Assembly (NCBI GenBank): GCA_948567375.1
Contig: OX419757.1
Coordinates: 71,431,836 to 71,495,835 of the forward strand
Origin: Lunularia cruciata
Lineage: Eukaryota > Streptophyta > Marchantiopsida > Lunulariales > Lunulariaceae
Direction: 5' to 3'
DNA length: 64,000 bases
The notes under the pieces were generated by a model. It was given only the letters and a program-made list of their open reading frames with translations. It was not told the DNA's origin and searched no databases. Positions 36,945 through 48,252 of the stretch are shown one piece after another. The translations under genes were made by a program, and so were the position numbers. How positions within the stretch are numbered: the first letter of the stretch is position 1; each line of letters starts with the position of its first letter.

Positions 36945-37275
36945 TGGTGCCTATGTGAGCCACCCACAAACAATGGGTGCTATCCTGCATTGCCCTAGAG
37001 CCAACCGGCCATACTTGGCTTTGACACACACTTTGACATGTGGCACCTAGTGGCATTGGGTGGCATCTTGCAGCATTGGGTGCCTATGTGCACTTCTTAA
37101 TCCGTGTTACCTAGTGCCTATGTGCATCATGCAGCAACAACGGGCACCATTGCACATTGCTCTAAACCCAACTGGCGCTACTTGCCTTTGGCACAAAGTT
37201 CAAGGTGTGGCACCTAGCAACACTAGGCGGCATTGGCATGAGTCAGCACCATTGGGCACCGATGAGCGGCAATGC
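36945..37275 (+). repeat. Cluster of short GGTGGCATC/TTGGGTGCC-type repeats (right)
   Basis: Several imperfect units occur (GTGGCACCTAGTGGCATTGG, GCAGCATTGGGTGCCTATG, GTTACCTAGTGCCTATGTGC, GCACCATTGGGCACC). They resemble the cluster at 32530-32860. Together the two clusters bracket about 4 kb holding the coiled-coil and Trp-rich frames, as subterminal repeats would. Confidence 0.45.
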
Positions 37276-37683
37276 ACTTCTTAGTCATAATAAAGAGTCT
37301 TAATCAATTCAATTTAACTTGTCTTTATTATAAATATACTTGGGTTGCATTGTGGTTGTATACTATTTGCTATCATTAGAGTATGATGAATTTGGAGTAG
37401 TACTTTTTTGCTCCAGACAGTAACTTGTAGTAGAAGGATTGATTTCAAGCTGAACTTGAGTTAGCACTTTGAAATAGTGGCTTATTTCCTTAAGAGATTT
37501 TCTTACCCATAAGAGAATCATTTTGATTTCATGAGTGCATGATTTGACTATAAACTCATCTCCTTGAACTTGTGTTTGTCTTCCCTAGTTTCCTTTTATC
37601 AACACTCAATTTCTTCTCAATTTCAACTTTCATCTTCTCTATCTCTAATCTTCTAATTTCTTCTCTATATCTTAGGTGCAATA

Positions 37684-37806
37684 GGGCAGATTTCTCATAA
37701 AGACTCTATTGGGGCCTAGCCCCATTTTACATTTTTAGTCTCTTCCTTGTATGGCTTGGTGTGGTCTTCCCATCCTTCGTGTTCTCTACACGATCACCTT
37801 ATTCTC
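37684..37806 (-). mobile_element. Dispersed 125-bp element, minus-strand copy
   Basis: The reverse complement matches the element at 28378-28502 over its whole length, including GAAGGATGGGAAGACC, GGGGCTAGGCCCC and AATAGAGTCTTTATGAGAAA. The flanks are T/C-rich and a target duplication could not be fixed. Confidence 0.65.
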
Positions 37807-38074
37807 TTCTTTATCTCTAATCTAACATGCTTAGCTTCCATTTTCATCAACGTTTTCTCTCTTTTCCTTATGTTTGTAGCTTCTGGTTCAGCTAGTCATA
37901 ACCTCTCCTTGGATTCTATAGTACTTACTTTCAACATGGTGATTTTTGCTAAATCTTGAGACAATGACATATTAGGTGATATTTGGGATACCTTACTTGC
38001 TAATATTCCACCTTTTCTCCTCTTTGGGTAACATTTTACTTCTTGTGCAAGGAAAGTGCCCTTTGACCTATCCC

Positions 38075-38540
38075 TTATAGTGGAGGTGGTGTAACAAAAG
38101 GTGAGTCCTCTATTGGTGTGACAAATTGTGACTTTCCCTTGAGTGATCGGATTCCATTATCCATGTTCACACTAGGTATACTTTTCATCCCTTGGGTGTT
38201 TGGGACAAACGAGTCCGGGAGCACCACCTTTGGGAAAGATGGGAATTGAGAGCCCTCTTCTGCACCTTCATGGACCTCCTCAGACACCAACCTTGCTCAA
38301 ATTGGAATTTAAATATCCCAAACTTACTATAGCAAGTGGACTAATGTTTTCTTTATTCCCATACATGGCTTCCATTCTAGCAAAATGTGTGTACATTCCA
38401 GTCAATTTATCTTTTATAGTTCTCCATTCTTTGCCATATTCTATGAGACATTCTCTAGTAGACTTTTTTTTTAGCTCCCAAGTTTTTTTGTACAATTTCA
38501 TGTATCTCAACCATTTCTTGCAAAGCTTATCATTTGTCAT
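38075..38540 (-). pseudogene. Candidate Myb/SANT-like partner protein of a Harbinger element
   Basis: The minus-strand frame 38280-38540 reads KKWLRYMKLYKKTWELKKKS then KEWRTIKDKLTGMYTHFARM and NKENISPLAI. This Trp-spaced basic layout resembles Myb/SANT-like DNA-binding proteins of the kind carried by PIF/Harbinger elements. It continues in a shifted frame into an acidic, Pro/Ser-rich stretch (38075-38290), as those proteins do. Its presence within 7 kb of a Harbinger transposase fragment, in opposite orientation, supports the reading. It is broken by a frame change between the two parts. Confidence 0.4.
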
Positions 38541-38804
38541 AGAAGTAAGAAATCCTTATCCCTCATGAATCAAAAATGTTACCATGAAACTAAAAGCAAT
38601 GGATTTGTGAATGTGCTTTTTGTAATTCTCACCATGAATATATGCAAAATGCGTGGGATACTCCAAATAATCTAGTATTTGGTGTGGTATCCATATATTT
38701 TGTTTTTCTCGAGTTTTAAAGAAGTGTATAGTTGAAACCGAATTGAAACCACATGGTGAAAAAAAGGAAGAATTATGTGTTTGTGTCAGACCCAATGAAA
38801 TTTA

Positions 38805-39334
38805 CTTTGTGTATGGCAATGAAAGCTTATACAATTGATCAAATTGGCATAACCCAAACCTGAGGGTCTACCCACTGCTTTACCAAGTCTTGTAGGTTGT
38901 CGTCGTGCGCTAGCTTGCTTGTGTGAGAAAGCATCATAGATTATTCGTAACGTATGCATCAAATAGTTGTCTTGCAGCATACTCTGGTCGGACATTGCAT
39001 AAGTATCAAGGAGAATCAAGCATTGCAACATACTGCTTTCGAAATCTATCGTTGTACTGACCTCTGTCTTGTCTAGAATACCGATGTTGATTCCTATGCA
39101 TTGCGTTTACCTCCTGTCAATCGGAAAGTTTCTCACTCACCAGATAGTTATCTTCGCACCTGTCCACAGGTTATAGACTGTTCTTCGTTGTCAATGCTAG
39201 TTCATCTTAGCTTGAGTTCACTCCACATACTAAGCTGATATAAACGAGTTGAGGATGTAACACGTTATCCATACAAGTAATCCTGAGGCAAGTGGATGTT
39301 GCTTGAATTCTCTAGTGGAGCATCTTCCCTCTTA
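38805..39334 (+). other. Spacer of unit C resuming after the composite insertion
   Basis: It aligns with 1207-1760 and with the matching part of unit B (about 11560-12260); landmarks are AGCTTATACAATTGATC, GGGTCTACCCACTGC and TTGCTTGAATTCTCTAGTGGA. It is slightly shortened against the other copies. It runs into the HNL leader exon homology at about 39335. Confidence 0.6.
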
Positions 39335-39696
39335 GATCGTAGCAATCACATTTGAGCTATTCTCCTCGAGCTCCTCCTTTATGATTTCAGTTATCGAAGA
39401 AACTGGGATAGCGTTCAGAATGTCCCTATTCTGAGCTCTGCGGAAAGAGCACTCCTTACTGAAAGTGCTCGAAATGGACCATCTTATTCAAACACTCACA
39501 ACTCCTGGTAAATGTTCAGGTTTGCCATTTTGAGTTTTTGATACTGTTGACTTTTGAACATGTATTCTGTCCTGTACTTGAATCAGCCTGATTTTTATGG
39601 TCAGAGGGAAAGCATGCGAACCGCGTAGGTTTTATCTTATTTCCTCATATGAATTTCGTTTGCTGGATGCAGAAACCTTGACCAAATCGCGGAAAC

Positions 39697-42600
39697 ATGA
39701 AGAAGGCTAAAGAATCGGACAGGGTTGAACATTCAGTCATACACCGAGTATCTAGACGCATCCAGAAGAACGGGACGCAACGGGTGTGGAATTTGGGGCT
39801 AATCGATGGCATTCGGTATCGGCTTGAAACTCCACAGCGATTGTTCATCCTGACTGAAGACTTGGGACTCCAACCTAACAGAGCTCTAGAGAAGGTGCAA
39901 ATTGTTGCCAGAACATACAACTAATATAAATCCATCTATTCTTCATGACATTATATTACCTTGGTTTTCTATCTCATGTTTCGAATTTGCCAGTGGTTTA
40001 CGTTTTACTTTCACAGAAACTTAATGATGCAGTTTATGTTTTGTACGAGCCCGATAACCAAGCGTCACCAGATATGGAGGTTTTTTTTTTCCATGGGTTA
40101 GCTCCTGATCACTACGAGCATCTGTACAAAGAGGCATGGACATCGTCAAGTACTCAAGAGTGTCAGCCGTCGTTATGGTTGCCCAAATCATTTCCTAGAG
40201 CCAGGATACTCTCAGTCTCGTATGACTCATGTGTGACAAAGACCGCAGTGCAGGGTTGTTTTGATCTTCACAATGTCACAGAGAACATCGCCACAAATCT
40301 CATTGAACTTGCCAATGTGGGCCAGAACAATTGTCGAGTTGTACTGATTGGGTACAATCTAGGGGGGGCATCATAATCAAATGTCTATGTGTTTATGTGG
40401 AAGGAGTATTGAGCAGTGGGTGTGACAAGAGTTGCCGCGAGAAATATGCAAAATTCTCCAAGAGCATGGGAGGAGTCTTCATTTCGCTACTCCTCATCAA
40501 GGTCTGGAACTCTGGAGCTCCTGGGCAGGTTCTTGGAAGAACGTAAAGCATGACGGAGAGCTGGTACGATATTTGAAGCCTTTGCAGAAGGACTTATCAA
40601 GAATTAACGATACTTCCCGTAAGCTTATGGTACGGCACGGGTGGAGAGCCTCTGGAGTAGGACCTGCACACAGGAACCCAGAGGTATGTTCTTACTCTTA
40701 TCGCGCTTATTTGCCGCAGAAGAAAGATACTTGAATATCGGAGGTGTTTATTTCGACTAATTAAACACCCCCAACCTCACCCTTTCCTGCAGGCTGAGGC
40801 TGCTTTGAGAACCATAAAATTAGAGGATTTGGACCTGTAAACCATCGATCTCCTTGCCAAACATTTGGGTTTCTTCTAGTAGGTGATTTTGCCTGCTGAA
40901 AACCATCAAGCACGTCTCCTAGGATTCTTATTTCTTCACAGTCGTGATTCTTGCCTGTGGTACTTGTACCAACGAACTTCATGTGTCGCAGGGACTTCGT
41001 GATTTGCAAGAAGAGTCATGCAGATATGACACGGACAACTTTTATATGGCTGGAGCAGATTCGGAGAGCATTTGCAAGCTACAATCTGAATCGTCATCCA
41101 CATTTCAGTTTCTTGTTCGTTTCATAGAATCGATCCGTCATGGTTCTACTGTCACAACTTTAAGTCTTCCCTTCAAGCAGGATTCGCGGTATGTGCCGTT
41201 AAGCAGAACTTTGCAAAACCTTCGTTCCGCCCTCCAGAGAGGCTCGCAAGTCGTGCTGCTCTATGGACAGCTTGGTTCTGGCAAAACGTGCTGGTTGGAG
41301 TATCTCTCACTCCAGTATCAACATGAGTTGCGAGATCCGAAATCACATGGAGACGAGTGTTCACTTCGCCTACAGGTGGAATTTTCTGTTGTGTGTGGAC
41401 CTGCAACATCTGCCAACCACGTCCAGGATAACATCCTCAAATAAATAGGGAGAAATGCCCAACGTGGAGTATGCCAGCTCTTAAAAGGATTTCAAACAGG
41501 TGATGATCAGGAAGACTGGAACCAGAATAACGATTCAAGACCAAGTGTGCACCACAGTCTGGTACGGGACCAGTATCATCTGTTCAGCATGAAAAAGGCA
41601 CTGATCCTACTGGATGGAGAACCAAAGGTTGGGTCTTCTGGAAGAAATGGTGCAACGTTTTGACGGAGTGCAGTTCCTAGTCGCTTCGGAGAGTTCAAAT
41701 AGTTTTGGGAATTGCGTCTGTGTAAAAATGGATGGACTGAAGGAGCGTGAAGCCGAGTTAGTTCTGGTCAAACATGCGGATTTGAAGGTGAAGTGATACC
41801 GGGCCAGCTAAAGGTATGGTCAATTACCCTCGAAGATCAGATTCTTTTCTTTTCTTTTCGGTATGCCGTTTGATGTGTTCTGTGTGGTGTTTCCTTTCAC
41901 TCGTTCAAGGTAGACTTGGTGCTTGAAGCACCCACCCGTCGGTACAAAATGAAAGAAGGACAATCTTCGGAGCTCTCAATTTTGATCAAAATCGCGAATG
42001 CCTGTGTGCAGGGAGTTACTTATAACATTCTCAGGCTTACGGATGGGAACCCTTTAGCTATATCGACGTTGGTTGCGGCAATAAATCCTGATCGGAGAAC
42101 TTCAGTCGCTGAGTGGAAGGACATCGAAGAGACTTACTACGTGCTTTTGAAAGCCGACTATTTCCGAGCTGGAATGTATGGAACACCATATCCAAGAGGA
42201 GTCGGCGAAGCGGTGACTGTTGCTGTATACCGATTAAGAGAGAAGTCCACCTTGGCAGAGAAGCTGTTATATCTAATCTCAGCTTGCGGTCGGTAAGTCG
42301 AAATGTACACGGTGTACCTGCTTGCTAAATTCACCTTACAGACTAGCTACGGAATGCAGATGTTTTCTCTTTGCATCCGTCTCCTAGAGAGTAAATCACT
42401 TTTATCACGTACACAGAGCAAATATCGATCTCGTTGTTTAAAGACGACTGTGAAATTCCAATACCTCGTACGTCCTGGCGGAGTGCGCAGAAGATTTATT
42501 CTTGACAGGCGTCGAAACTTCTTTCCGGAGACTGTGAACAAAGGAGAAATCAAGTCAAGAGGCGGCTTGGCAGACGAGAATGGTGACTCAATTTTTTCAA

Positions 42601-42732
42601 CATGCCTGCTGGCAGTGTTCGCGGAAAAGCGGAAACCGCTCTAAGAGCCTTAGGGAACGCCTTGGAGATTGAGTGGTCTTGTTTTCAGATTTGGGGGTTG
42701 GTTGGCACCCTTGTTTGAATTGATGTACAAGT
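39697..42732 (+). pseudogene. HNL copy C, 5' and central part
   Basis: Exon equivalents are 39697-39894 (clean, 66 codons), 40017-40683, 40992-41813 and 42012 onward, matching copy B. The hydrolase exon carries GYNLGG at the nucleophile elbow (Asn codon 40356-40358), then a two-base G-run expansion near 40366-40372 and a one-base loss near 40480. The NB-ARC exon has Walker A as GQLGSGKT but a premature TAA near 41441-41443 (CAA in copy B) and further shifts. The segment after DGNPLAIS is readable to about 42296, then broken. At 42732 the copy is split by a copia element, resuming at 48253. It is a non-functional allele-like relic with the same exon plan as B. Confidence 0.8.
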
Positions 42733-42786
42733 TGTTATGTTTGGATTGCTATAAGTGACTTGCCTTGTTTGAATTGATGTACAAGT

Positions 42787-43746
42787 TGTTATGTTTGGAT
42801 TGCTATAAGTGACTTGCCTGCTCAAGAGCAAGAGTAAAACTTGACTGATGGGGAACTCCTTATTGTATCATGCGATGATGGGCAATCACTTGTTTAGATA
42901 TATATTCAGTCACTTCTAAGGTTGAGTATTAAAGTGACTAGATATCTTGAGTGTTCAATACTCGCTGTCCCGTAGGTCTATATTCAGGAGTTTAGACGGG
43001 TGTAGAGGGACTATCTCTGTGTGTGTATATATATATACATATGTGCAGCAACACCATCCTATAGCTCTTGCATTGTTCCATCCTCTATTCCCGGCTAATT
43101 CCCTCCCTATTATTTTTCCTTCGCTCTCTGCCTGATTCATGGGACCTCTGGTGTATACAGAGTTCCTACCCAACTCCATCCCACCCAACTCCATCCCACA
43201 TTTTTTATTTTTATCGTTCACGCACTGCTTATTGGCCGTCTTTTACATAGCGTCACTTTTTTCTCGCAGTTGTTTGCATAGAGTTTTTGATTTCATGGTG
43301 GTTTACTAGTTTAATAGCCATATGTTATTTTCAATTTGTTTCAATCATGCCTTTGCTTCAAGTTACATTCGATGCATTCTACCTTAAGGATTTCTCACTC
43401 TTCTAGTATTGTGAATTATGTACATCTTGCTCACCGATCATTTGCACTTCATGAGGTCTGGATAACCCGTTCCCATAATGGCTTCTGTTCTTGTATACCT
43501 ATATGTACATATGTGCAATGAAAATAAAGGTTCGAAGACTGGTGTGAGCCTGTTTCAGCCGTGGAGATAGCTTCCCCATAAAGGCTTCTATTCTCGAATA
43601 CCTATATGTACATATGTGCAATGGAAATAAAGGTTCGAAGGTTGGTGTGAGCATGTTTCAGCTGTGGAGGTAGCTTCCAGGGGACAGGGAGTGAACCACA
43701 TTATTTCCTATTAGTCCTCTGATCCTTGGGACTGTATTTTCTAACA
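42787..43746 (+). repeat. 5' LTR of the copia element
   Basis: It shares its first 240 or so and last 150 or so bases with the 3' LTR. It is about 540 bases longer because of an extra block near 43045-43505 and a duplicated stretch of about 110 bases (CATATGTGCAATG..AAATAAAGGTTCGAAG occurs twice, near 43508 and 43612). A TATATATA run near 43027-43038 is a plausible promoter. Confidence 0.8.
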
Positions 43747-46700
43747 ATTGGTATCAAGAGCTTAGTTGGTCCTGAAGAGGGCCTTGAGATCTCAGGGTGC
43801 AGGGAAGTGGGTCCAAAAGCAAGTCCACAGTAAAGCAATGGCAAGGATGATATCCATATCAAATGCTAAATTTACAGTGGAGAAGCTTGATGGGAAAAAC
43901 AATTTTGGAAGTTGGCAACTGAAAATGAAGGACCTTCTTGTCCAGCAAGGATTGCATAGAGCACTAAACAAGGAAAAGGAGGACAAAAGTGATGAGGATG
44001 GGGAAGATGAAGATGGGGAAGATGAAGATGCAGATCTCAGAGCTATTAGCACTATTAGGTTGAACCTTGTTGATGAAGTGCTATACAATGTTATGAATGA
44101 AGAATCTGCACAAAAACTATGGGCCAAAATTGAGAATCTTTATATGACCAAGTCTTTGACAAATAGACTGTTTCTTAAACAAAAGTTGTATATGTTGTGG
44201 ATGAAGGAAGACCAGAGTATTATGGAGCACCTCAATGCTAACCAAATCATTTGTGAGTTGATGAGCATAGAGGTTAAGTTAGAAGGGGAGGATAAGGCAT
44301 TGTTGTTATTGACTTCACTTTCCCCATCATATGAACATCTGGTCACAACTCTTCTATATGGGAAAGATGATATAAACTGTGAGGAGGTCACTTAAGCATT
44401 ATTTTCCAATGAGATGCAAAAAAGACTCAACCAAGAAAAGACAAATTCAGAGGCTCTATTTATCAGAGGAAGGACAAGAGAGAGAGACCAGATCAGGAGT
44501 AAATCAAGATTCAAGTTTAGAACTGGAGGTTTTAAAGGCAAGTGCTGGATTTGTGGGAAGGTTGGACATTTCAAGAAGGATTGTAACAACAAGAGGCTTG
44601 AGTCCAACAAGGATAAAGGTCAACTTTTAGATCAAGCAAGCATTGCTGAGTCATTTGGAGTTGTGGATGATGTTCTATGTGTTACCCAAGACAAAGATCA
44701 ATTTGAGGAGTCATGGATATTGGACTCAGGTTGCTCTTACATATGTGTCCAAATAAGGAGTGGTTTCATGAGTAAAAATCATTCAATGGAGGATCTGTAA
44801 TAATGGGGAACAACATGGCTTGTAAAGCTATTGGCATTGGTACAATATACATTAAGATATTTGATGGTATTGTGAGGACTCTTGCTGATGTGAGGCATGT
44901 TCTTGAGTTAAGGAAGAATTTGATATCACAAGGCACTTTGGACTCAAATGGTTGGAGGTGGGGGGCAGAAAATGGAACACTCAAGGTATCAAAAGGAGCA
45001 TTGGTTGTAATGAAGGGCAAGAAGATAGGAAATCTTTATGAGCTTGTTGGAGAGACCATCACTGGAGGAGTGGCAAGTACTATTTCTGAAAATGAAGATC
45101 CCATAGATCTTACTCAATTATGGCACCTACGTTTGGGTCATATGAGTAAAAGGGGTCTAAGTGAATTGTCCAAGCAACAACTTCTGAAGTGCCTTAAAAG
45201 TTGTAAGTTAAAATTATATAAGCATTGTGTAATAGGGAAGCAATGGAGTGTAAGCTTTTCCACAGGAGTTCATTGCACAAAGGGAATTTTAGACTATGTG
45301 CATTCTAATGTTTGGGGTCCTGCACCTATAGCTTCAAAATCTGGAACATTATATTTTGTATCTTTGGTTGATGATTATTCTAGGAGAGTATGGGTCTACA
45401 CTATGAAGCAAAAATCAGAGGTCTTCTTTCTCTTTAAAAAATGGAAGGTGATGATGGAGAAACAAACTGGAAGGAAAGTGAAGTGTTTGAGATCTAACAA
45501 TGGTAGAGAACACAAATCTGGAGAGTTTGATACATATTGTAAGAGTGAAGGGATAATTCATCACTTTACCATATCAGGTACTCCTCAAAAAAATGGTGTG
45601 GCAGAGCGGATAAATCGTACACTCTTGGAGAAAGAAAGAAGTATGTTAAGCAACGCCGGATTGGAGAAGAGTTTTTGGGTAGAAGCTATAAATACGGCTT
45701 GTCATTTGGTAAACATTTCTCTCTCTACTGCTATTGAGTGTAAGACACCTATAGAAAAATGGACAGGTAGGCATGTTGATTACTCTTCACTTAGAGTATT
45801 TGGATGCATAGCTTATGTTCATATTCAACAAGAACAAAGGACAAAGTTAGATCCCAAATCTAGAAAATGTATATTCTTGGAATATGAGAAGGATACAAAG
45901 GGATATAGATTATGGGATCCAGAAAGGTGTTGTCTTTTTGTGAGTAGGGATGTAGTTTTTGATGAGACTAGTACAATGAAGACTATTATTATAGCAAAAG
46001 AAAAGAGAAAAAATTTTCACTCAGATTTTGTTAAGATAGATATTGATCTTGGAAATGAAGACATTTCACCTCTTGTAGATCTACCAAGTGAACCATTAGA
46101 AGAGCAAAGCCCAAAAGTGATTCATGAACATAGGTATCCAAATAGGGATAGAAGACTCCAAAGAGATTTGATGATTCATTTGTAGCTTATGTTCTTCTTA
46201 TGGAGAATGGTGAGCCTTCTTCATATGAAGAGGTAATGAAAGATCAAAAGTGTCAAAAGTGGCATTGTGCAATGGAAGAGGAGATGAAGTCTTTGGCCAA
46301 AAACCAAACTTGGAGACTTGAAAATTTGCCTATGTGAAAGAAGGCAATTGGTTGCAGATGGATATTCCGAAAAAGGGAAGGACTTCCAAAATCAGGTGGA
46401 GATAGATACAAAGCAAGGCTTGTAGCAAAGGGTTAAAGCCAAAAAGAAGGTATTGACTTCAATGAGATTTTTTCACCAGTGGTAAAAATCTCTTCAATTT
46501 GTACACTATTGGCAATAGTTGCATTGCATAACTTGGAGTTGGAGCAACTAGATGTTACAACTGTTTTTTTACATGGAGAATTGGAGGAGGAGATTTACAT
46601 GCACCAACCTAAAGGTTTTGTGGTACCAAGGAACCAGAACCTGGTTTGCAGGTTACAAAAGTCTTTATATGGACTAAAGCAAAGTCCAAACCTTTGGTAC

Positions 46701-47825
46701 ATGGATTTGATGCTTTCATGTTGAAGCAAGGATATAACAGAAGTGAATCAGATTGTTATGTGTACCTCAAGAAGCTACATGGACCTAGAGTATTTGATTT
46801 AATCATCTTGGTACTATATGTGGATGATATGCTGATTGCTGCAAAGGATATGGTTGCGGTGGAGAAATTGAAAGCACAACTTGGTAAGGAGTTTGATATG
46901 AAGGACTTGGGTTCTTCAAAGACGGTACTTGGGATTGAAATCCACCGAGACAGGAGCAAGGGAAAGTTATGGATATCTCAAAGGAGATATTTGGAAAAAA
47001 TACTTGCTTGGTTTGGCATGGAGAAAGAAAAACCAGTGAACACTCCAATGGTAAGTCATTTCAGGATATCATTGTAGCAATGTCCATCAAATGAGGAGGA
47101 GAGAAAGGAATGTCAAATATTCCTTATGCTAGTGCTGCTGGGAGTTTAATGTATGTTATGGTCTGCACTAGACCTGACATCTCATATGCTGTGAGTATGG
47201 TGAGTAGATACATGGCAAATCCAAGAAAACAACATTGGGAAGTTGTGAAGTGGATACTTAGTTACTTGAAAGGGACTATAAATATTGGCATTACCTTTGA
47301 TGTGGAGAAGGACCAAGAAGGAGGAATTACAGGGTATGTAGATTCTGATTTGACCGGAGACTTGAAGAGAAGGTCTACAACAGGACTTGTTTTTACACTT
47401 GTTGGTGGTGCAGTAAGTTGGAAGTCTATTCTCCAATTTATTGTTGCTCTTTCTACTACAGAGGCAGAATATATGGCAACAATTGAGGCTGCCAAAGAGG
47501 CAATATGGCAACAACGATTAGCCAAGGATGTAGGACTCCCTAATATGAAGTCCACACTTTTTTGTGATAGCCAAAGTGCTACTCACTTGGTGAAGAATCA
47601 AGTATATCATTCAAGGACAAAGCATATTGATGTAAGACATCATTTTATCAGGGAAGATGTGACAAATGGTGAAATCAATTTGCAAAAGATTGGCACAGAG
47701 GTAAATGCAGCTGATATGTTGACTAAACCTGTTCCTGTTGAGAAGTTCAAGTTATACATGAACTTGCTCAACGTTCAATGTTGCTCTTTGGGATGATAAG
47801 GTGGATACAAGCAAAAGGTGGAGTT

Positions 47826-48247
47826 TGTTATGTTTGGCTTGCTATAAGTGACTTGCCTGATCAAGAGCAAGAGCAAAACTTGACTGAGGGAAACTCCTTA
47901 TTGTATCATGCGATGATGTGCAATCACTTGCTTAAATATATATTCAGTCACTTCTAAGGTTGAGTATTAAAGTGAATAGATATCTTGAGTGGTCAATACT
48001 CATGAAGTCCAGCAGGTCTATTTTCAAGAGTTTAGACGGATGACAGAGGGACTATCCCTGTGTATATATATACATATGTGCAATGGAAATAAAGGTTCGA
48101 AGGCTAGTGTGAGCCTGTTTCAGCCCGTGGATGGAGTTTCCGGGACAGGGAATGAAGCACGTTATTTCCTGTTAGTCCTCTGAATTATGTTTAATGGGCC
48201 TTATGATGTGCTATTGCGAGGGGTCCTTGGGATTGTATTTTCTAACA
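47826..48247 (+). repeat. 3' LTR of the copia element
   Basis: 422 bases long, starting TGTTATGTTTGG and ending TTTTCTAACA. It carries a segment of about 45 bases near 48183-48227 that the 5' LTR lacks. The right target duplication CAAGT follows directly. Confidence 0.85.
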
Positions 48248-48252
48248 CAAGT

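Larger units (their letters stand above)
30557..38800. mobile_element. Composite insertion (about 8.2 kb) splitting unit C, with PIF/Harbinger remnants
   Basis: Unit C homology stops at about 30556 and resumes at about 38805; about 270 bases of the ancestral spacer are lost between. Inside are a Harbinger-type transposase fragment (plus strand, 31.5-32.05 kb), a candidate Myb/SANT-like partner (minus strand, 38.1-38.55 kb), two zones of short GGTGACACC/GGTGGCATC-type repeats, and several coiled-coil or unknown frames. PIF/Harbinger elements typically encode a transposase plus a Myb-like protein. The left junction reads TTA followed by GGAGGTTTC, which would fit a TWA target site, but I could not find a matching inverted end on the right. 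It is probably nested or rearranged. Confidence 0.5.
42733..48247 (+). mobile_element. Ty1/copia LTR retrotransposon (Tork/TNT1-94-like), fossil, inserted in HNL copy C
   Basis: The element is bounded by TGTTATG...CTAACA ends and by a 5-bp target duplication, CAAGT (42728-42732 and 48248-48252). The 5' LTR is 42787-43746 (or from 42733 counting a repeated start) and the 3' LTR is 47826-48247. A tRNA-Met-type primer site (TGGTATCAAGAGC) follows the 5' LTR, and a purine tract (AAAAGGTGGAG) precedes the 3' LTR. Parts in copia order: gag about 43838-44600 with a CCHC knuckle (CWICGKVGHFKKDC), protease about 44715-44750, integrase about 45110-45900, reverse transcriptase about 46200-47000, RNase H about 47150-47760. 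Coding is interrupted by about half a dozen breaks, so the element is dead. The LTRs differ at roughly one base in ten over their first 240 bases, so the insertion is old rather than recent. Confidence 0.92.

Noticed and set aside
38700-38800. Right terminal inverted repeat of the composite insertion (a GGTTTCAA match to the left end, inverted)
   Set aside because: The match is only about eight bases and lies about 40-50 bases inside the apparent junction, so chance cannot be excluded.
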